Of a DNA stretch of 64,000 nt, positions 35,634 to 44,630 are shown in pieces. Source of the stretch: Mesobacillus sp. S13. GTDB lineage: Bacteria > Bacillota > Bacilli > Bacillales > Cytobacillaceae. The notes below the pieces were generated by a model that saw only the letters and a list, made by a program, of their open reading frames with translations, was not told the origin of the DNA and searched no databases. The stretch covers positions 3,987,001 through 4,051,000 of the forward strand of contig NZ_CP084622.1 in assembly GCF_020422885.1 (NCBI RefSeq), read 5' to 3'. A program made the position numbers and the translations under genes. The first letter of the stretch is position 1. Every line of letters starts with the position of its first letter.

Positions 35634-36629
35634 GTGAAAGAAGATCAAAAAGTTTATGACATCACGATTATCGGCGGGGGGCCTGCTGGTCTGTTCACTG
35701 CTTTCTACGGCGGAATGAGACAAGCATCTGTTAAAATCATTGAAAGTTTGCCGCAATTAGGCGGGCAATTATCAGCACTTTATCCTGAAAAGTACATATA
35801 TGATGTTGCCGGTTTTCCAAAGGTTCGTGCCCAGGAGCTGATCAACAATCTGAAAGAGCAAATGGCGAAATTCGAGCCGACTACTGCTCTTGAGCAATCC
35901 GTTGAAAAGCTGGAAAAACTGGAAGACGGAACAATTAAGCTCACTACTGATAAAGAAGTTCACTATACAAAAACAGTCATCATCACAGCAGGAAACGGTG
36001 CATTCCAGCCTCGCAGACTGGAACTTGAAAGCGCTGCCCAATACGAAGGCAAAAATCTGCACTATTTTATCGACGACTTAAACCAATTCGCTGGCCAAAA
36101 AGTTGCGGTATTAGGCGGAGGCGATTCTGCTGTTGACTGGGCATTGATGCTTGAGCCAATCGCTGAACAAGTAACGATTGTCCACCGACGCGACAAGTTC
36201 CGCGCCCATGAGCACAGTGTCGAAAACCTGCAAAACTCAAAGGTTGATATCAAGACACCTTATGTGCCAACAGAACTGATCGGCGACGGCAATGCAATCA
36301 GCCAAATCGTTCTTAAGGACGCAAATGGGGAAGATTCTGTAGCCGTTGATGTTGACGCAGTTATCTGCAACTTTGGTTTCGTTTCATCTCTTGGACCAAT
36401 CAAGGAATGGGGCATTGAAATCGAAAAGAATTCCATCGTCGTCAATTCGAAAATGGAAACGAATATCCCAGGCGTTTATGCGGCAGGCGATATTTGCACA
36501 TACGAAGGCAAAGTCAAGCTGATCGCAACAGGATTTGGTGAAGCTCCGACAGCTGTCAACAATGCAAAATCCTACATGGATCCAAAAGCGAAGACACAGC
36601 CGCTTCACAGTTCTTCAATGTTTAAATAA
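35634..36629 (+). CDS. yumC: Ferredoxin/flavodoxin-NADP+ reductase YumC
   Basis: 331 residues, thioredoxin-reductase-like but without the CxxC redox pair: FAD motif [18 protein letters not shown] and NADPH motif [13 protein letters not shown], end motif [12 protein letters not shown]. It reduces ferredoxin or flavodoxin with NADPH. Starts at GTG 35634, seven bases after AGGGGG. Lies opposite yumB as in B. subtilis. A long AT-rich leader precedes it; TATTATAA at 35588 region could be a -10. Confidence 0.92.
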   Translation: MKEDQKVYDITIIGGGPAGLFTAFYGGMRQASVKIIESLPQLGGQLSALYPEKYIYDVAGFPKVRAQELINNLKEQMAKFEPTTALEQSVEKLEKLEDGTIKLTTDKEVHYTKTVIITAGNGAFQPRRLELESAAQYEGKNLHYFIDDLNQFAGQKVAVLGGGDSAVDWALMLEPIAEQVTIVHRRDKFRAHEHSVENLQNSKVDIKTPYVPTELIGDGNAISQIVLKDANGEDSVAVDVDAVICNFGFVSSLGPIKEWGIEIEKNSIVVNSKMETNIPGVYAAGDICTYEGKVKLIATGFGEAPTAVNNAKSYMDPKAKTQPLHSSSMFK

Positions 36630-36661
36630 AATATTGAAAAGCGCAAACGCTTCTTTAACAA

Positions 36662-36690
36662 AAAAGCAAGGTCCGAGGACCTTGCTTTTT
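36662..36690. terminator. Bidirectional terminator between yumC and yutM
   Basis: AAAGCAAGGTCC/GGACCTTGCTTT stem with a GAG loop and A/T flanks on both sides. Confidence 0.9.
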
Positions 36691-36692
36691 GT

Positions 36693-37055
36693 TTAGCAAT
36701 CTTCAGGTGTTCCAGCATTCGTTGCTGTTTTAAAACTAGAACCGCAGCCGCATGAGGCGATTGCGTTCGGGTTGTCGATTGTGAAGCCGCCACCCATCAA
36801 CGATTGCTTATAGCTGATTTTCGTCCCATTCAGGACTGGCGCGCTTTCCTTATCCACAAGGATTTTGATGCCATGCTGCTCCAGCTGAGTGTCGCCAGCT
36901 TCCACTTCATGAGCGAAACCCATGCCGTAAGAAAGGCCACTGCAGCCGCCGCCTTTTACAGAAACGCGAAGATACGCATCCTCTGTCTCATTTTGCTTCA
37001 TCATATCTTTAACCTGCAATGCAGCTTCTTCAGTTAGAATCACAATGTTATCCAT
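36693..37055 (-). CDS. yutM: A-type iron-sulfur carrier YutM (ErpA/SufA family)
   Basis: 120 residues, HesB-like fold. The three Fe-S-binding cysteines are seen: Cys in GGGCSGLSYGM and the pair in ASCGCGSSF. A-type carriers deliver clusters to target enzymes. AAGGAGGTTTT precedes ATG 37055. Together with yutI, yuzB-yutJ and lipA (a 4Fe-4S enzyme) it forms the Fe-S theme of the region. Confidence 0.92.
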   Translation of the reverse strand: MDNIVILTEEAALQVKDMMKQNETEDAYLRVSVKGGGCSGLSYGMGFAHEVEAGDTQLEQHGIKILVDKESAPVLNGTKISYKQSLMGGGFTIDNPNAIASCGCGSSFKTATNAGTPEDC

Positions 37056-37086
37056 TTTAAAACCTCCTTGATCCCTTTCTTTGTCT

Positions 37087-37380
37087 GGCTTCAGCGCCTA
37101 GCCAGTTTTCATCCCTGCGAGAACTTCCTCGAGTATCTTGCGAGAAGCGTTAGCTTTGAGCAGCTCGAGTCGCTTGTCTAGTGTCGCCTCCTAGAAACTC
37201 CGAAACTTCTACTCCGTCGGCAGAAGCAAAAAGCGCTTCTTTGTCGGAGTCTCCAGTTTCTGCGTTTCTGGGCAGTCGGCTATACATTTCGATTTCGGTC
37301 CGTCCAATGAAGTCAAAGAACGACTTCACCGGTCGGCCCTCCAGCGCTTGTCGGGGCTGAACAAGGCACTTACGTCTTTC
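37087..37380 (-). repeat. Interspersed palindromic element, long version (copy 1)
   Basis: This fills most of the 470-bp gap between yutM and the DUF2225 gene. In reverse orientation it shares blocks with 46880-47060: GCCCCGACAAGCGCTGGAGG, TGAAGTCG..GACTTCA, CTCGAG..CTCGAG, and GAAAACTGGCTAGGCGCTG. It carries an extra segment of about 120 bp (37190-37280) that folds into a nested hairpin with arms built of AGAAAC/GTTTCT, GAAACT/AGTTTC, ACTCCG/CGGAGT and AGAAGC/GCTTCT. No open frame with a ribosome site was found. It resembles REP or MITE-like elements that lack a transposase. Confidence 0.85.
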
Positions 37381-37528
37381 TTATAGTATATACAGCATTT
37401 TTCCATTCCTCAACCAATCGAGCCGAAAAAGAATTCTCTTCATATTTTCCCACTCACAAGCCAATTAAATTGGTATAATATACCCAAACCTCTTTTAAAA
37501 ATTATAGGAAAATTGGCAGGTGACGATG

Positions 37529-38224
37529 ATGACTCAACTAGTACCTCTTTATGATAAAAAGTACACATGCTCAATGTGTGAAAACTCCTTCACGACAAAG
37601 AAGGTCCGCTCCCGTTTTGTAAAAGTCATCCGCTTCGATACTGACTTCGCCCCTTTGTATGCCAATGGTTATGAAAATCCGAATTTTTACTATATCAATG
37701 TCTGCCCTGACTGTGGCTATTCCTTCACCGACGACTTCAGCAGTTATTTTCCGCCAGGAGCTAAACAAGTCATCCAGGAAAAAATCTGCAGCCAATGGGT
37801 CCCTCATAACTATGGTGAAGAGCGGACAATCCAGGTGGCAGTAAATACCTTCAAACTTGCAGCCTATAGTTCGATGCTAAAAAAAGAAAAGCATATAGTA
37901 ACAGCCGGCCTGTACATCCGGATTGCCTGGCTCTATCGCACAACCGATAACCACGATCAGGAAATGCGCTTTTTAAAACTTGCCCTTAAGGAGTATACGG
38001 AGTCATACAGCACCGGCGACTATAAAGGGACACAAGTATCCGAACTGCGCCTCATGTACCTGATTGGCGAACTCTCCAGAAGAGTCGGACAAACACAGGA
38101 TGCCGTGCGATTTTTCTCAAGAGTCATCGAAAAGCAAAGACAATCTGTCGAACCGCAAATAGTCGAACTTGCCAAGGAACGCTGGCAGGAGATGCGGGAA
38201 GAGCAAACGGTTGGAGGCACCTAA
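37529..38224 (+). CDS. DUF2225 protein with zinc-ribbon-like Cys motifs
   Basis: 231 residues, soluble. N-terminal CSMCENSF and CPDCGYSF (about residues 14 and 64) form two CxxC knuckles likely to bind Zn2+; the rest is helical and TPR-like (RLMYLIGELSRRVGQTQDAVRFFSRVI). The DUF2225 family is widespread in Firmicutes with unknown role. ATG 37529 gives the best spacing (8) from GCAGG; ATG 37526 and GTG 37520 are alternatives. Confidence 0.8.
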   Translation: MTQLVPLYDKKYTCSMCENSFTTKKVRSRFVKVIRFDTDFAPLYANGYENPNFYYINVCPDCGYSFTDDFSSYFPPGAKQVIQEKICSQWVPHNYGEERTIQVAVNTFKLAAYSSMLKKEKHIVTAGLYIRIAWLYRTTDNHDQEMRFLKLALKEYTESYSTGDYKGTQVSELRLMYLIGELSRRVGQTQDAVRFFSRVIEKQRQSVEPQIVELAKERWQEMREEQTVGGT

Positions 38225-38267
38225 GTTTACCTCATTGTAGGGGTACAACCTCTTTATAGAAATTCAT

Positions 38268-38308
38268 GAAAAAGGCTGGCGATGGGGAACTCCATGCCAG
38301 CCTTTTTA
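38268..38308. terminator. Bidirectional terminator between the DUF2225 gene and yuzB
   Basis: AAAAAGGCTGGC/GCCAGCCTTTTT stem around a 15-base loop (itself partly paired, ATGG..CCAT). Confidence 0.88.
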
Positions 38309-38312
38309 TCTA

Positions 38313-38552
38313 TTAAAACATTGGATTTTCATCCAGGTATTTATAAACATTTTCTACTAGTTCTTCAGGGGTGTCTCCCACTACCGGGTCGCCGTTTACA
38401 AGCGCAAACATTGACATCGCGCATTTCCCACAATAACCAAGGCAACCGTATTCGATGACATCAAGGTCAGGATCACGCTCAAGCTCTGCCCTCGCAGCCT
38501 GAGAACCGCTGGCAAGATTGCTGATACAGAATTCAATGATTGGCTTAATCAT
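38313..38552 (-). CDS. yuzB: DUF1450 protein YuzB
   Basis: 79 residues. Cysteines at [10 protein letters not shown] and [12 protein letters not shown] suggest a metal or Fe-S site of thioredoxin-like ferredoxin type. ATG 38552 (AGAGG eight bases ahead) gives an N-terminus like that of YuzB; the GTG at 38561 lies in the ribosome site. Faces away from yutJ, as in B. subtilis. Confidence 0.87.
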   Translation of the reverse strand: MIKPIIEFCISNLASGSQAARAELERDPDLDVIEYGCLGYCGKCAMSMFALVNGDPVVGDTPEELVENVYKYLDENPMF

Positions 38553-38637
38553 TAGTTTCACCTCTCTACTAATTTTTAATCGTACCCTTTTTCAGGCAAA
38601 TCGTCAATTTTCCCGGCTCATGGCATCCATAAAATTG

Positions 38638-38666
38638 TTGTTATTTTGTCACAATTTCGTTATACT
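38638..38666 (+). promoter_or_regulatory. Probable SigA promoter of yutJ
   Basis: TTGTTA (38638-38643), a 17-base spacer, and TATACT (38661-38666), about 134 bases ahead of the yutJ start. Confidence 0.55.
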
Positions 38667-38799
38667 TTTAATGGTGATTTATTGAACATAAAAATATTGC
38701 AGAATAATTTCGAAAAATGTATCCGTTTGCGGATTTTGTAAAACGAGCTGGAGAAACTTCATTAACTGTCTTTCGATGAGTTAAAAAGGGGAAATTCAC

Positions 38800-39867
38800 A
38801 TGAAAAATCTCGTTATTCTTGGCGGCGGCTATGGCGGCATGCGCGTCCTTCATAAATTGCTGCCGAATGACCTGCCGGAAGATGTATCAATCACGCTGAT
38901 TGACCGTGTTCCATACCACTGTTTAAAAACAGAATACTATGCCCTGGCTGCAGGTACGATTTCCGACCAGCATATCCGGGTTTCCTTTCCTGAGCACGAT
39001 CGACTTCAGTTAAAATATGCTGAAGTCACTGCCATCAATCTTGAGGATCGCAAGGTGGAGCTGCAGGGTGATGAGTCCGTTCAGTTCGATGACCTTATTA
39101 TCGGACTTGGCTGTGAAGATAAATATCACAATGTCCCAGGAGCTGACCAATTCACATACAGCATCCAATCCATTGAAAAGTCCCGAGCAACCTATCAGGC
39201 ACTGAACAATTTGCCAGCAGGTTCAACCGTTTCAATCGTCGGCGCAGGATTAAGCGGTGTTGAGCTTGCGAGCGAATTGGCGGAAAGCCGCAAAGACTTG
39301 AAAATAAAGCTTTTCGATCGTGGAAACCATATTCTTTCCGCCTTCTCTGAGCGCCTGAGCACATATGTGGAAAATTGGTTTGATAATCACAATGTTGAAA
39401 TCATCAACAATGCGAATATCACGGAAGTTCAGAAAAACGTCCTCTACAATCACGATGAGCCGATTGTCTGCGATGCGATTGTATGGACAGCTGGAATTCA
39501 GGCTAATCGACTTGTCCGCGAAATGGACGTTGAGCAAGACGGCATGGGCCGCGCTGTAGTCACTCCGCAGCATAATCTGCCAGGCTATGAAAATGTTTAT
39601 ATCGTCGGTGATTGCGCAAGCCTGCCTCACGCACCAAGTGCGCAGCTTGCAGAAGGACAGGCAGAACAGATCGTCCAAGTGTTGCAAAAACGCTGGAAAG
39701 GTGAAGAACCGCCGGAGTCATTCCCGCCGATCAAGCTGAAAGGTGTCATCGGTTCACTCGGCAAAAAGCACGGCTTCGGCCTTGTCGCCGAACGCCCGAT
39801 AACAGGCCGCGTCGCACGCTTGCTGAAGTCAGGGATCTTGTGGATGTATAAATATCATAATGGATGA
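38800..39867 (+). CDS. yutJ: NADH dehydrogenase-like flavoprotein YutJ
   Basis: 355 residues, same family as yumB: LVILGGGYGGMRVLHKLL at the N-terminus, VSIVGAGLSGVELASEL for NAD, VYIVGDCASLPHAPSAQ. A second type II NADH dehydrogenase homologue in the window; electron acceptor unknown. Preceded by AAAAGGGG and by a good SigA promoter. A terminator follows at once. Confidence 0.9.
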   Translation: MKNLVILGGGYGGMRVLHKLLPNDLPEDVSITLIDRVPYHCLKTEYYALAAGTISDQHIRVSFPEHDRLQLKYAEVTAINLEDRKVELQGDESVQFDDLIIGLGCEDKYHNVPGADQFTYSIQSIEKSRATYQALNNLPAGSTVSIVGAGLSGVELASELAESRKDLKIKLFDRGNHILSAFSERLSTYVENWFDNHNVEIINNANITEVQKNVLYNHDEPIVCDAIVWTAGIQANRLVREMDVEQDGMGRAVVTPQHNLPGYENVYIVGDCASLPHAPSAQLAEGQAEQIVQVLQKRWKGEEPPESFPPIKLKGVIGSLGKKHGFGLVAERPITGRVARLLKSGILWMYKYHNG

Positions 39868-39875
39868 TCATGTTG

Positions 39876-39902
39876 GACCGGGCGAGTGCCCGGTTCTTTT
39901 TG
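39876..39902 (+). terminator. Terminator of yutJ
   Basis: ACCGGGC/GCCCGGT stem with GAGT loop followed by TCTTTTTG. Confidence 0.88.
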
Positions 39903-39944
39903 ATTTGAACGAGTATGTAAAATTGGTAAAAAGTCAGTGAAATT

Positions 39945-40075
39945 TCCAATTCGCTAAATAATTTGTAAAGTCGCTATAAAAATGAAATTCTCGCTATATA
40001 ATCTTTAAAGTCGCTATATTAATGAAATTCTCGCTATATAATCTTCAAAGTCGCTATAAAAAGTTTTTCGCTATG
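39945..40075. repeat. Short intergenic tandem repeat, 40-bp pitch
   Basis: TCGCTATA recurs at 39951 (variant), 39971, 39991, 40011, 40031, 40051 and near 40068; larger 40-bp units (TCGCTATATAATCTT.AAAG then TCGCTATA..AATGAAATTC) repeat about two and a half times. AT-rich, no coding frame. It lies between convergent yutJ and yuzD. Confidence 0.85.
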
Positions 40076-40105
40076 AATAAATCGGGATTTCTACCCCGAA
40101 AAAAG

Positions 40106-40138
40106 AGGAAAAAGCACCCCATTTCGGAATGCTTTTAC
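40106..40138 (-). terminator. Terminator of yuzD
   Basis: On the reverse strand AAGCATTCC pairs with GGGGTGCTT around GAAAT, followed by TTTCCTCTTTTTT. Confidence 0.75.
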
Positions 40139-40143
40139 CAAAA

Positions 40144-40470
40144 TTACGCGGAAACGTAGCCGTATTTCTCTAATTCTGCGTAAATGGTTTTCAATTTCGG
40201 GTTCCCTTCACCGACGATCTTGCCTTCGAGCAGGACGACGGGATAAAACATGTCTTCTTCGATTACTTTTTCGGCGAATTCCTTTTTTGCTTCCTCTTCT
40301 GGAGGGTTATGGATATCAACATAAACAATTTGGAATGGCTGGTCTGCGTATTTGCGGCTGATGGCAGCTTCAAGCCATTCATATGTTTCTTTTGATGATG
40401 GCAGGTTCACACAGCTTGGGCATAATACTTCTGCACCGTAAACGACGATTTCTACCTCTTTGCGTTCCAT
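40144..40470 (-). CDS. yuzD: DUF1462 thioredoxin-like protein YuzD
   Basis: 108 residues, thioredoxin-like fold with CPSC (VLCPSCVNLPSS, about 17-28) and IVYVDIHNP. ATG 40470 lies nine bases after AGGGGG and gives the exact YuzD length; the upstream TTG is not needed. Divergent from yutI; both are likely in Fe-S or thiol chemistry, but no role is proven. Confidence 0.87.
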   Translation of the reverse strand: MERKEVEIVVYGAEVLCPSCVNLPSSKETYEWLEAAISRKYADQPFQIVYVDIHNPPEEEAKKEFAEKVIEEDMFYPVVLLEGKIVGEGNPKLKTIYAELEKYGYVSA

Positions 40471-40621
40471 TATCAATTACCCCCTGTTATTTTCTTTTAT
40501 TTTACTATACGATGAAAAAGATGCATAAGGAAAAAACTGTGTTCACTGGTTTTTCGGTTAATTGGATAGATTTTTCCGGCCGATAAGATTATAATAAGTA
40601 TTATGAAAGGAGTCGATTTGC

Positions 40622-40858
40622 ATGACTGAACAGCAAATGTTTGAGCAAGTACAGGAAGTATTAGATAAATTGCGTCCATTCCTTCTTCGCGATGGCGGAG
40701 ACTGCGAACTAGTTGATATTGAGGATGGCATTGTTAAACTTCGCCTGCTTGGTGCATGCGGAAGCTGCCCGAGCTCCACAATCACGCTTAAGGCTGGAAT
40801 CGAACGCGCACTTTTAGAGGAAGTACCTGGTGTTGTTGAGGTTGAACAGGTATTCTAA
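40622..40858 (+). CDS. yutI: NifU-like Fe-S scaffold YutI (Nfu)
   Basis: 78 residues forming a single NifU C-terminal domain with the cluster-binding CGSCPSS motif ([15 protein letters not shown]). Nfu proteins carry 4Fe-4S clusters to targets such as LipA and aconitase. AAAGGAG sits nine bases ahead of ATG 40622. The protein is very conserved in bacilli. Confidence 0.92.
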   Translation: MTEQQMFEQVQEVLDKLRPFLLRDGGDCELVDIEDGIVKLRLLGACGSCPSSTITLKAGIERALLEEVPGVVEVEQVF

Positions 40859-40865
40859 TTAACCA

Positions 40866-40906
40866 ATAATAAAGCGGTTTTGCCGACAATGGCAAAACCG
40901 CTTTTT
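40866..40906. terminator. Bidirectional terminator between yutI and thrB
   Basis: AAAGCGGTTTTGCC/GGCAAAACCGCTTT 14-bp stem around GACAAT, with T-run to the right and A-run to the left. Confidence 0.92.
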
Positions 40907-40911
40907 TTCGT

Positions 40912-42081
40912 CTAAATGACGGATGACCTGCACCCATCACGATCGATGTGCAAGCTGAAAATCTCCATTCCCGTTAAATGCTGCCTCAATCCTTCTGCGA
41001 CCTCTTCCCCTTTGCCGGGTTCTGCCAGACAGAGGATCGATGGTCCTGCTCCGCTCAAAGCAACACCGAACGCTCCTGATTGAATCGCTTTTTCCTGCAG
41101 CTCTTCAAAAAATGGAACAAGGTTTTTCCTGTATGGCTGATGAAACAAGTCTGTTGCCATCATTTTACCTGCCAGCGCCCAATTCTTTGTCATCAAAGCG
41201 GCGAGAAGCTGGTTAGCAATAGCGCTTGCCTGGACGCTGCGCTGATAATCCATCACTGACGGGAGGACATCACGGGACATTTCCGTCAGCAGCTCCTGAT
41301 TCGGTACAGCAAGGATTGGATCAAATTCAACCTGGTCAAGGACCGTTAAATCGACCTCATCCCCGATTTGGCTGCCAACTACGACGCTCCCAAATAAGCA
41401 TGCTCCGGCATTATCGGGATGGCCTTCGAACCGGGAGGCGATGGCCAGCTTTTCATACCGGGTCAATCCAAGCCCGCAAAATTCATTGGCCAGTTCCACT
41501 CCCGCGACAATCGCTGCTGCACTCGAACCAAGTCCTCTAGCTAGCGGGATATCGCTTTTTACAGATATATGGAGAGAAGGCATTGTTTGCTTGTACAACT
41601 CCGCAGTTCGGCTTGCAATCTGGCAAATGAAGTTTTTCTCATCCACAGGAAACCCTGCTAAGGAGTCGGAAAGAGGAACAACCTTCCAACTGTCGCTTAT
41701 TTCAGCATGAACTTCCATGTAGAGGTTCAAAGCGACGCCGAGTGAGTCAAATCCTGGGCCCAGGTTCGCAGAGCTGGCTGGAACTTTTACGAACAGGACT
41801 TGCCCCCTCGGTCTTCCAGCAGCAGATTGTAGTTCACGTTTTTTACCAGTTGATTTGCACCTGCTCCCAGCAGCTAGTGCTTCCCCGCTTTCAGAAGCTA
41901 ATATGTTCCTGCTTTCAGCAGCCAGTGGTTTTCCACTTTCAGCAGATAATATGTTCCTGCTCTCAGTAGCCAGTGGTACTCCACTTTCAGCAGCTAATGC
42001 GCTACTACTGTCATCAGTTAGTGAATGCCCGCTTGGTTTCCTGCCCCCAGCCGCAGCCAATGGTTCCTCGATGCCCCTCAT
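40912..42081 (-). CDS. thrB: Homoserine kinase ThrB with octapeptide-repeat N-terminal extension
   Basis: 389 residues against about 300-310 for the family. The GHMP kinase part starts near residue 95 ([20 protein letters not shown]) and holds [17 protein letters not shown], the ATP loop, and [12 protein letters not shown]; it phosphorylates homoserine in threonine synthesis. The first 94 residues are extra: six or more octads such as [24 protein letters not shown]. They come from 24-bp DNA repeats at 41861-42028. No ATG, GTG or TTG lies in frame between this stretch and the kinase domain, and ATG 42081 overlaps the thrC stop as ATGA with GGGGAG ten bases ahead, so the extension is probably translated unless a CTG is used. 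Confidence 0.88.
   Translation of the reverse strand: MRGIEEPLAAAGGRKPSGHSLTDDSSSALAAESGVPLATESRNILSAESGKPLAAESRNILASESGEALAAGSRCKSTGKKRELQSAAGRPRGQVLFVKVPASSANLGPGFDSLGVALNLYMEVHAEISDSWKVVPLSDSLAGFPVDEKNFICQIASRTAELYKQTMPSLHISVKSDIPLARGLGSSAAAIVAGVELANEFCGLGLTRYEKLAIASRFEGHPDNAGACLFGSVVVGSQIGDEVDLTVLDQVEFDPILAVPNQELLTEMSRDVLPSVMDYQRSVQASAIANQLLAALMTKNWALAGKMMATDLFHQPYRKNLVPFFEELQEKAIQSGAFGVALSGAGPSILCLAEPGKGEEVAEGLRQHLTGMEIFSLHIDRDGCRSSVI
41861..42028. repeat. 24-bp tandem repeats inside thrB coding sequence
   Basis: Seven consecutive 24-bp subunits start at 41861, 41885, 41909, 41933, 41957, 41981 and 42005, alternating in two types (a 48-bp higher unit, seen in AATATGTTC at 41900 and 41948). 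All share a CTTTCAGCAGC-like core. The pitch is a multiple of three and the frame stays open, encoding octapeptides on the reverse strand. Confidence 0.9.
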
Positions 42082-43139
42082 TGCCGGACCACTCCCCTGA
42101 TATAGTCGCTTACGATTTTCTCGTCATTTGGAAGCAGCACTGGTGAGATGGAGCTGATGTCAATGGCAGTTGAAGGATCTTTCAAACCGTTACCAGTCAG
42201 AACGGCAACGATTCTGGATCCTCGAGATATTTCTTCTCTCTGTAAAAGTTTATGGACACCTGCCAGCGATGCACAGGATCCTGGCTCTGCAAAAATCCCT
42301 TCCGATCCAGCTAGCTGGCTGTATGCTTGTAAAATTTCGTCATCTGTTACGAAATCGATCTTCCCTTCTGATTCGTCACGGGCTGCAACCGCAAGATCCC
42401 AGCTTGCCGGGTTGCCAATGCGGATGGCCGTTGCGATTGTCTCCGGCTGTTCAATCGGCTGCCCTTTGACAATCGCGGCCGCTCCCTCTGCCTCAAAACC
42501 AAACATTCGCGGCAAACCTGTACGCTTACTGTCATTGTATTCTTTGAAGCCTTTCCAATACGCGCTGATATTTCCGGCATTTCCCACCGGGATCGCCAGG
42601 ATATCAGGTGCTCCACCTAGCTGATCACAAATTTCAAACGCAGCTGTTTTTTGTCCTTCAAGGCGGAATGGATTGACTGAATTCACTAGTGTGACTGGCT
42701 CAGTTTCGCTGATCGTCCTGACCATTTTCAGCGCTTCATCAAAGTTTCCTTCAATCGACACAATGCTTGCGCCATACATAACGGCCTGTGCGAGTTTTCC
42801 CATCGCAATTTTTCCCTCAGGAATGACGATGATCGACCTCAACCCAGCTCTTGCTGCATAAGCCGCTGCCGACGCTGAGGTATTGCCTGTGGAGGCGCAG
42901 ATGACTGTGTCACTGCCTGCCTCCTTAGCCTTGGCGACAGCCATGACCATTCCTCTATCTTTAAAGGAACCGGTAGGATTTACTCCTTCCACTTTTACAT
43001 ATAGGTCAATTCCCCATTCCTCTGACAGCTGGTCGAGCCTGATCAGCGGCGTATTGCCCTCATGGAGGGTAAGCAACGGTGTCTCGGCTTTAACCGGCAG
43101 GTATTCACGATATTCACTTAACAGCCCCCGCCACCTCAT
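42078..43139 (-). CDS. thrC: Threonine synthase ThrC
   Basis: 353 residues, PLP fold type II. The PLP lysine is in GSFKDRGM, the Ser/Thr loop in [16 protein letters not shown], and the phosphate loop in [11 protein letters not shown]. Converts O-phosphohomoserine to threonine. Overlaps both neighbours by four bases (ATGA), showing a tightly coupled hom-thrC-thrB operon. Confidence 0.95.
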   Translation of the reverse strand: MRWRGLLSEYREYLPVKAETPLLTLHEGNTPLIRLDQLSEEWGIDLYVKVEGVNPTGSFKDRGMVMAVAKAKEAGSDTVICASTGNTSASAAAYAARAGLRSIIVIPEGKIAMGKLAQAVMYGASIVSIEGNFDEALKMVRTISETEPVTLVNSVNPFRLEGQKTAAFEICDQLGGAPDILAIPVGNAGNISAYWKGFKEYNDSKRTGLPRMFGFEAEGAAAIVKGQPIEQPETIATAIRIGNPASWDLAVAARDESEGKIDFVTDDEILQAYSQLAGSEGIFAEPGSCASLAGVHKLLQREEISRGSRIVAVLTGNGLKDPSTAIDISSISPVLLPNDEKIVSDYIRGVVRQ

Positions 43140-44434
43140 ACATTGACACTTCCTTCGACCCTGTAAGAGCTTTTGACTTCCTTCACCACCCTGAGGTCGC
43201 GCAGCTCCATTAAAATATTCTGGTAATCCTTCAGGGAAGCCTGATGTGTAACAACCACAATTTCCGCAAGCTCCTTTTCCTTTAAAGGCATCTGGAGGAT
43301 TTTTTCGAAGCTGACATTATGGTTCGCGAAAAGGGATGTAATTTCCGAGAATACGCCTACTTCGTCATAGACGTGAAGTCTCAGGAAGTACTTAGAATTC
43401 ACTTCACCATCATCCTTCAACTGCTTCTCATACTGCGGAGTGACAAAAGAACTGCCGTTGACTCCAAGGCGCATATTTTTGACGACGCCCACAAGATCCG
43501 AGACCACAGCTGTGGCAGTTGGCAGGCTTCCCGCTCCTGGACCGTAAAACATTGTTTCTCCTACTGCTTCTCCATATACGTACACCGCATTGTACTCATT
43601 ATTTACGGACGATAGTGGATGCGATGATGGAAGCAATGCCGGCTCAACACACACCTCGACCTTATCGCCTTCACGGACGGCGATGCCGAGCAGTTTCATT
43701 GTATAGCCCAGCTGTTTCCCGTATTGCAGGTCCTCTTCGGTTACAGAAGTGATTCCTTTCGCTTTTACATCATCTAGATCAATTTTCATCGAAAATCCCA
43801 ACGAGGCCATGATGGCCATTTTTCTCGCCGCATCCAGACCTTCTACGTCGGATTCAGGGTTTGCCTCAGCGTACCCAAGCTGCTGCGCTTCCTTCAATAT
43901 GCTATCGTATGCCAGTCCCTCCTGGCTCATCTTCGTTAAAATGTAGTTTGTTGTGCCATTCACAATGCCCATCATCTTTGTAATCCTGTCAGATGCAAGG
44001 CCGTCCACCAGGCTGCGCAAAATTGGAATTCCTCCGGCAACGCTCGCTTCAAAAAAGAGGTCGCAGCCATTTTCATTGGCGACGGTTAAAAGCTCGGAAC
44101 CATGGACAGCCATCAAATCCTTGTTTGCCGTCACAATATTCTTTTTGCTTCTTAATGCCTGAAGCAAATGTTCACGAGTATCCTCGATGCCTCCCATAAC
44201 TTCAATGACTACTTCAATCTCCGGGTCTTCCATAATTTCGGCTGGATTCACCGTCAGGAGAGAAGGATCCACTTTTACCGACCTTTCTTTTTCAACATCC
44301 TGAACAAGGATTTTCTTCACTTTAATCGGGCACCCAACCTGGTGCATCAATTTATCCTGGTGGTTTTCGATAATCCTGACCACACCTGACCCTACTGTTC
44401 CCAAACCTAGAAGTCCAACCGAGATTACCTGCAT
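43136..44434 (-). CDS. hom: Homoserine dehydrogenase Hom
   Basis: 432 residues: NAD(P)-binding domain ([15 protein letters not shown]), catalytic domain ([27 protein letters not shown]), and a C-terminal ACT domain (about 350-425, [19 protein letters not shown]) for threonine feedback. Reduces aspartate semialdehyde to homoserine. First gene of the operon, with a SigA promoter at 44494-44522 and AGAGGGGAAGAGG ahead of ATG. Confidence 0.95.
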   Translation of the reverse strand: MQVISVGLLGLGTVGSGVVRIIENHQDKLMHQVGCPIKVKKILVQDVEKERSVKVDPSLLTVNPAEIMEDPEIEVVIEVMGGIEDTREHLLQALRSKKNIVTANKDLMAVHGSELLTVANENGCDLFFEASVAGGIPILRSLVDGLASDRITKMMGIVNGTTNYILTKMSQEGLAYDSILKEAQQLGYAEANPESDVEGLDAARKMAIMASLGFSMKIDLDDVKAKGITSVTEEDLQYGKQLGYTMKLLGIAVREGDKVEVCVEPALLPSSHPLSSVNNEYNAVYVYGEAVGETMFYGPGAGSLPTATAVVSDLVGVVKNMRLGVNGSSFVTPQYEKQLKDDGEVNSKYFLRLHVYDEVGVFSEITSLFANHNVSFEKILQMPLKEKELAEIVVVTHQASLKDYQNILMELRDLRVVKEVKSSYRVEGSVNV

Positions 44435-44493
44435 TTCCTCTTCCCCTCTCTTAGTGTCTATTCTGAGTGAACACTTGTTTTTGTATAGTAGAC

Positions 44494-44522
44494 ATTATAT
44501 AGACCAAAAACAGCTTTTACAA
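44494..44522 (-). promoter_or_regulatory. SigA promoter of the hom-thrC-thrB operon
   Basis: On the reverse strand TTGTAA (44517-44522), a 17-base spacer, and a perfect TATAAT (44494-44499); about 60 bases ahead of hom. TGTCTACTATACA directly after the -10 is a possible operator position. A sequence near 44550 (TGTAAACGCTTA) resembles a catabolite element but is further upstream. Confidence 0.75.
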
Positions 44523-44589
44523 GGAATATTTTGGAGTCCTTTATCTCTGTAAACGCTTAATCATATGTGGCTGTAAGGTTAGAAAATTA

Positions 44590-44620
44590 CAAAAAATCCT
44601 TCCCATTGAACAGGAAGGAT
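44590..44620 (-). terminator. Terminator of the D-2-hydroxyacid dehydrogenase gene
   Basis: AAATCCTTCC/GGAAGGATTT stem with an ATTGAACA-type loop, followed by TTTGTAATTTTC on the reverse strand. Confidence 0.78.
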
Positions 44621-44630
44621 TTAAAAATTA

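Noticed and set aside
36640..36655. Second cre-like sequence behind yumC (GCAAACGCTTC)
   Set aside because: It lies between a stop codon and a terminator, where catabolite control is unlikely.
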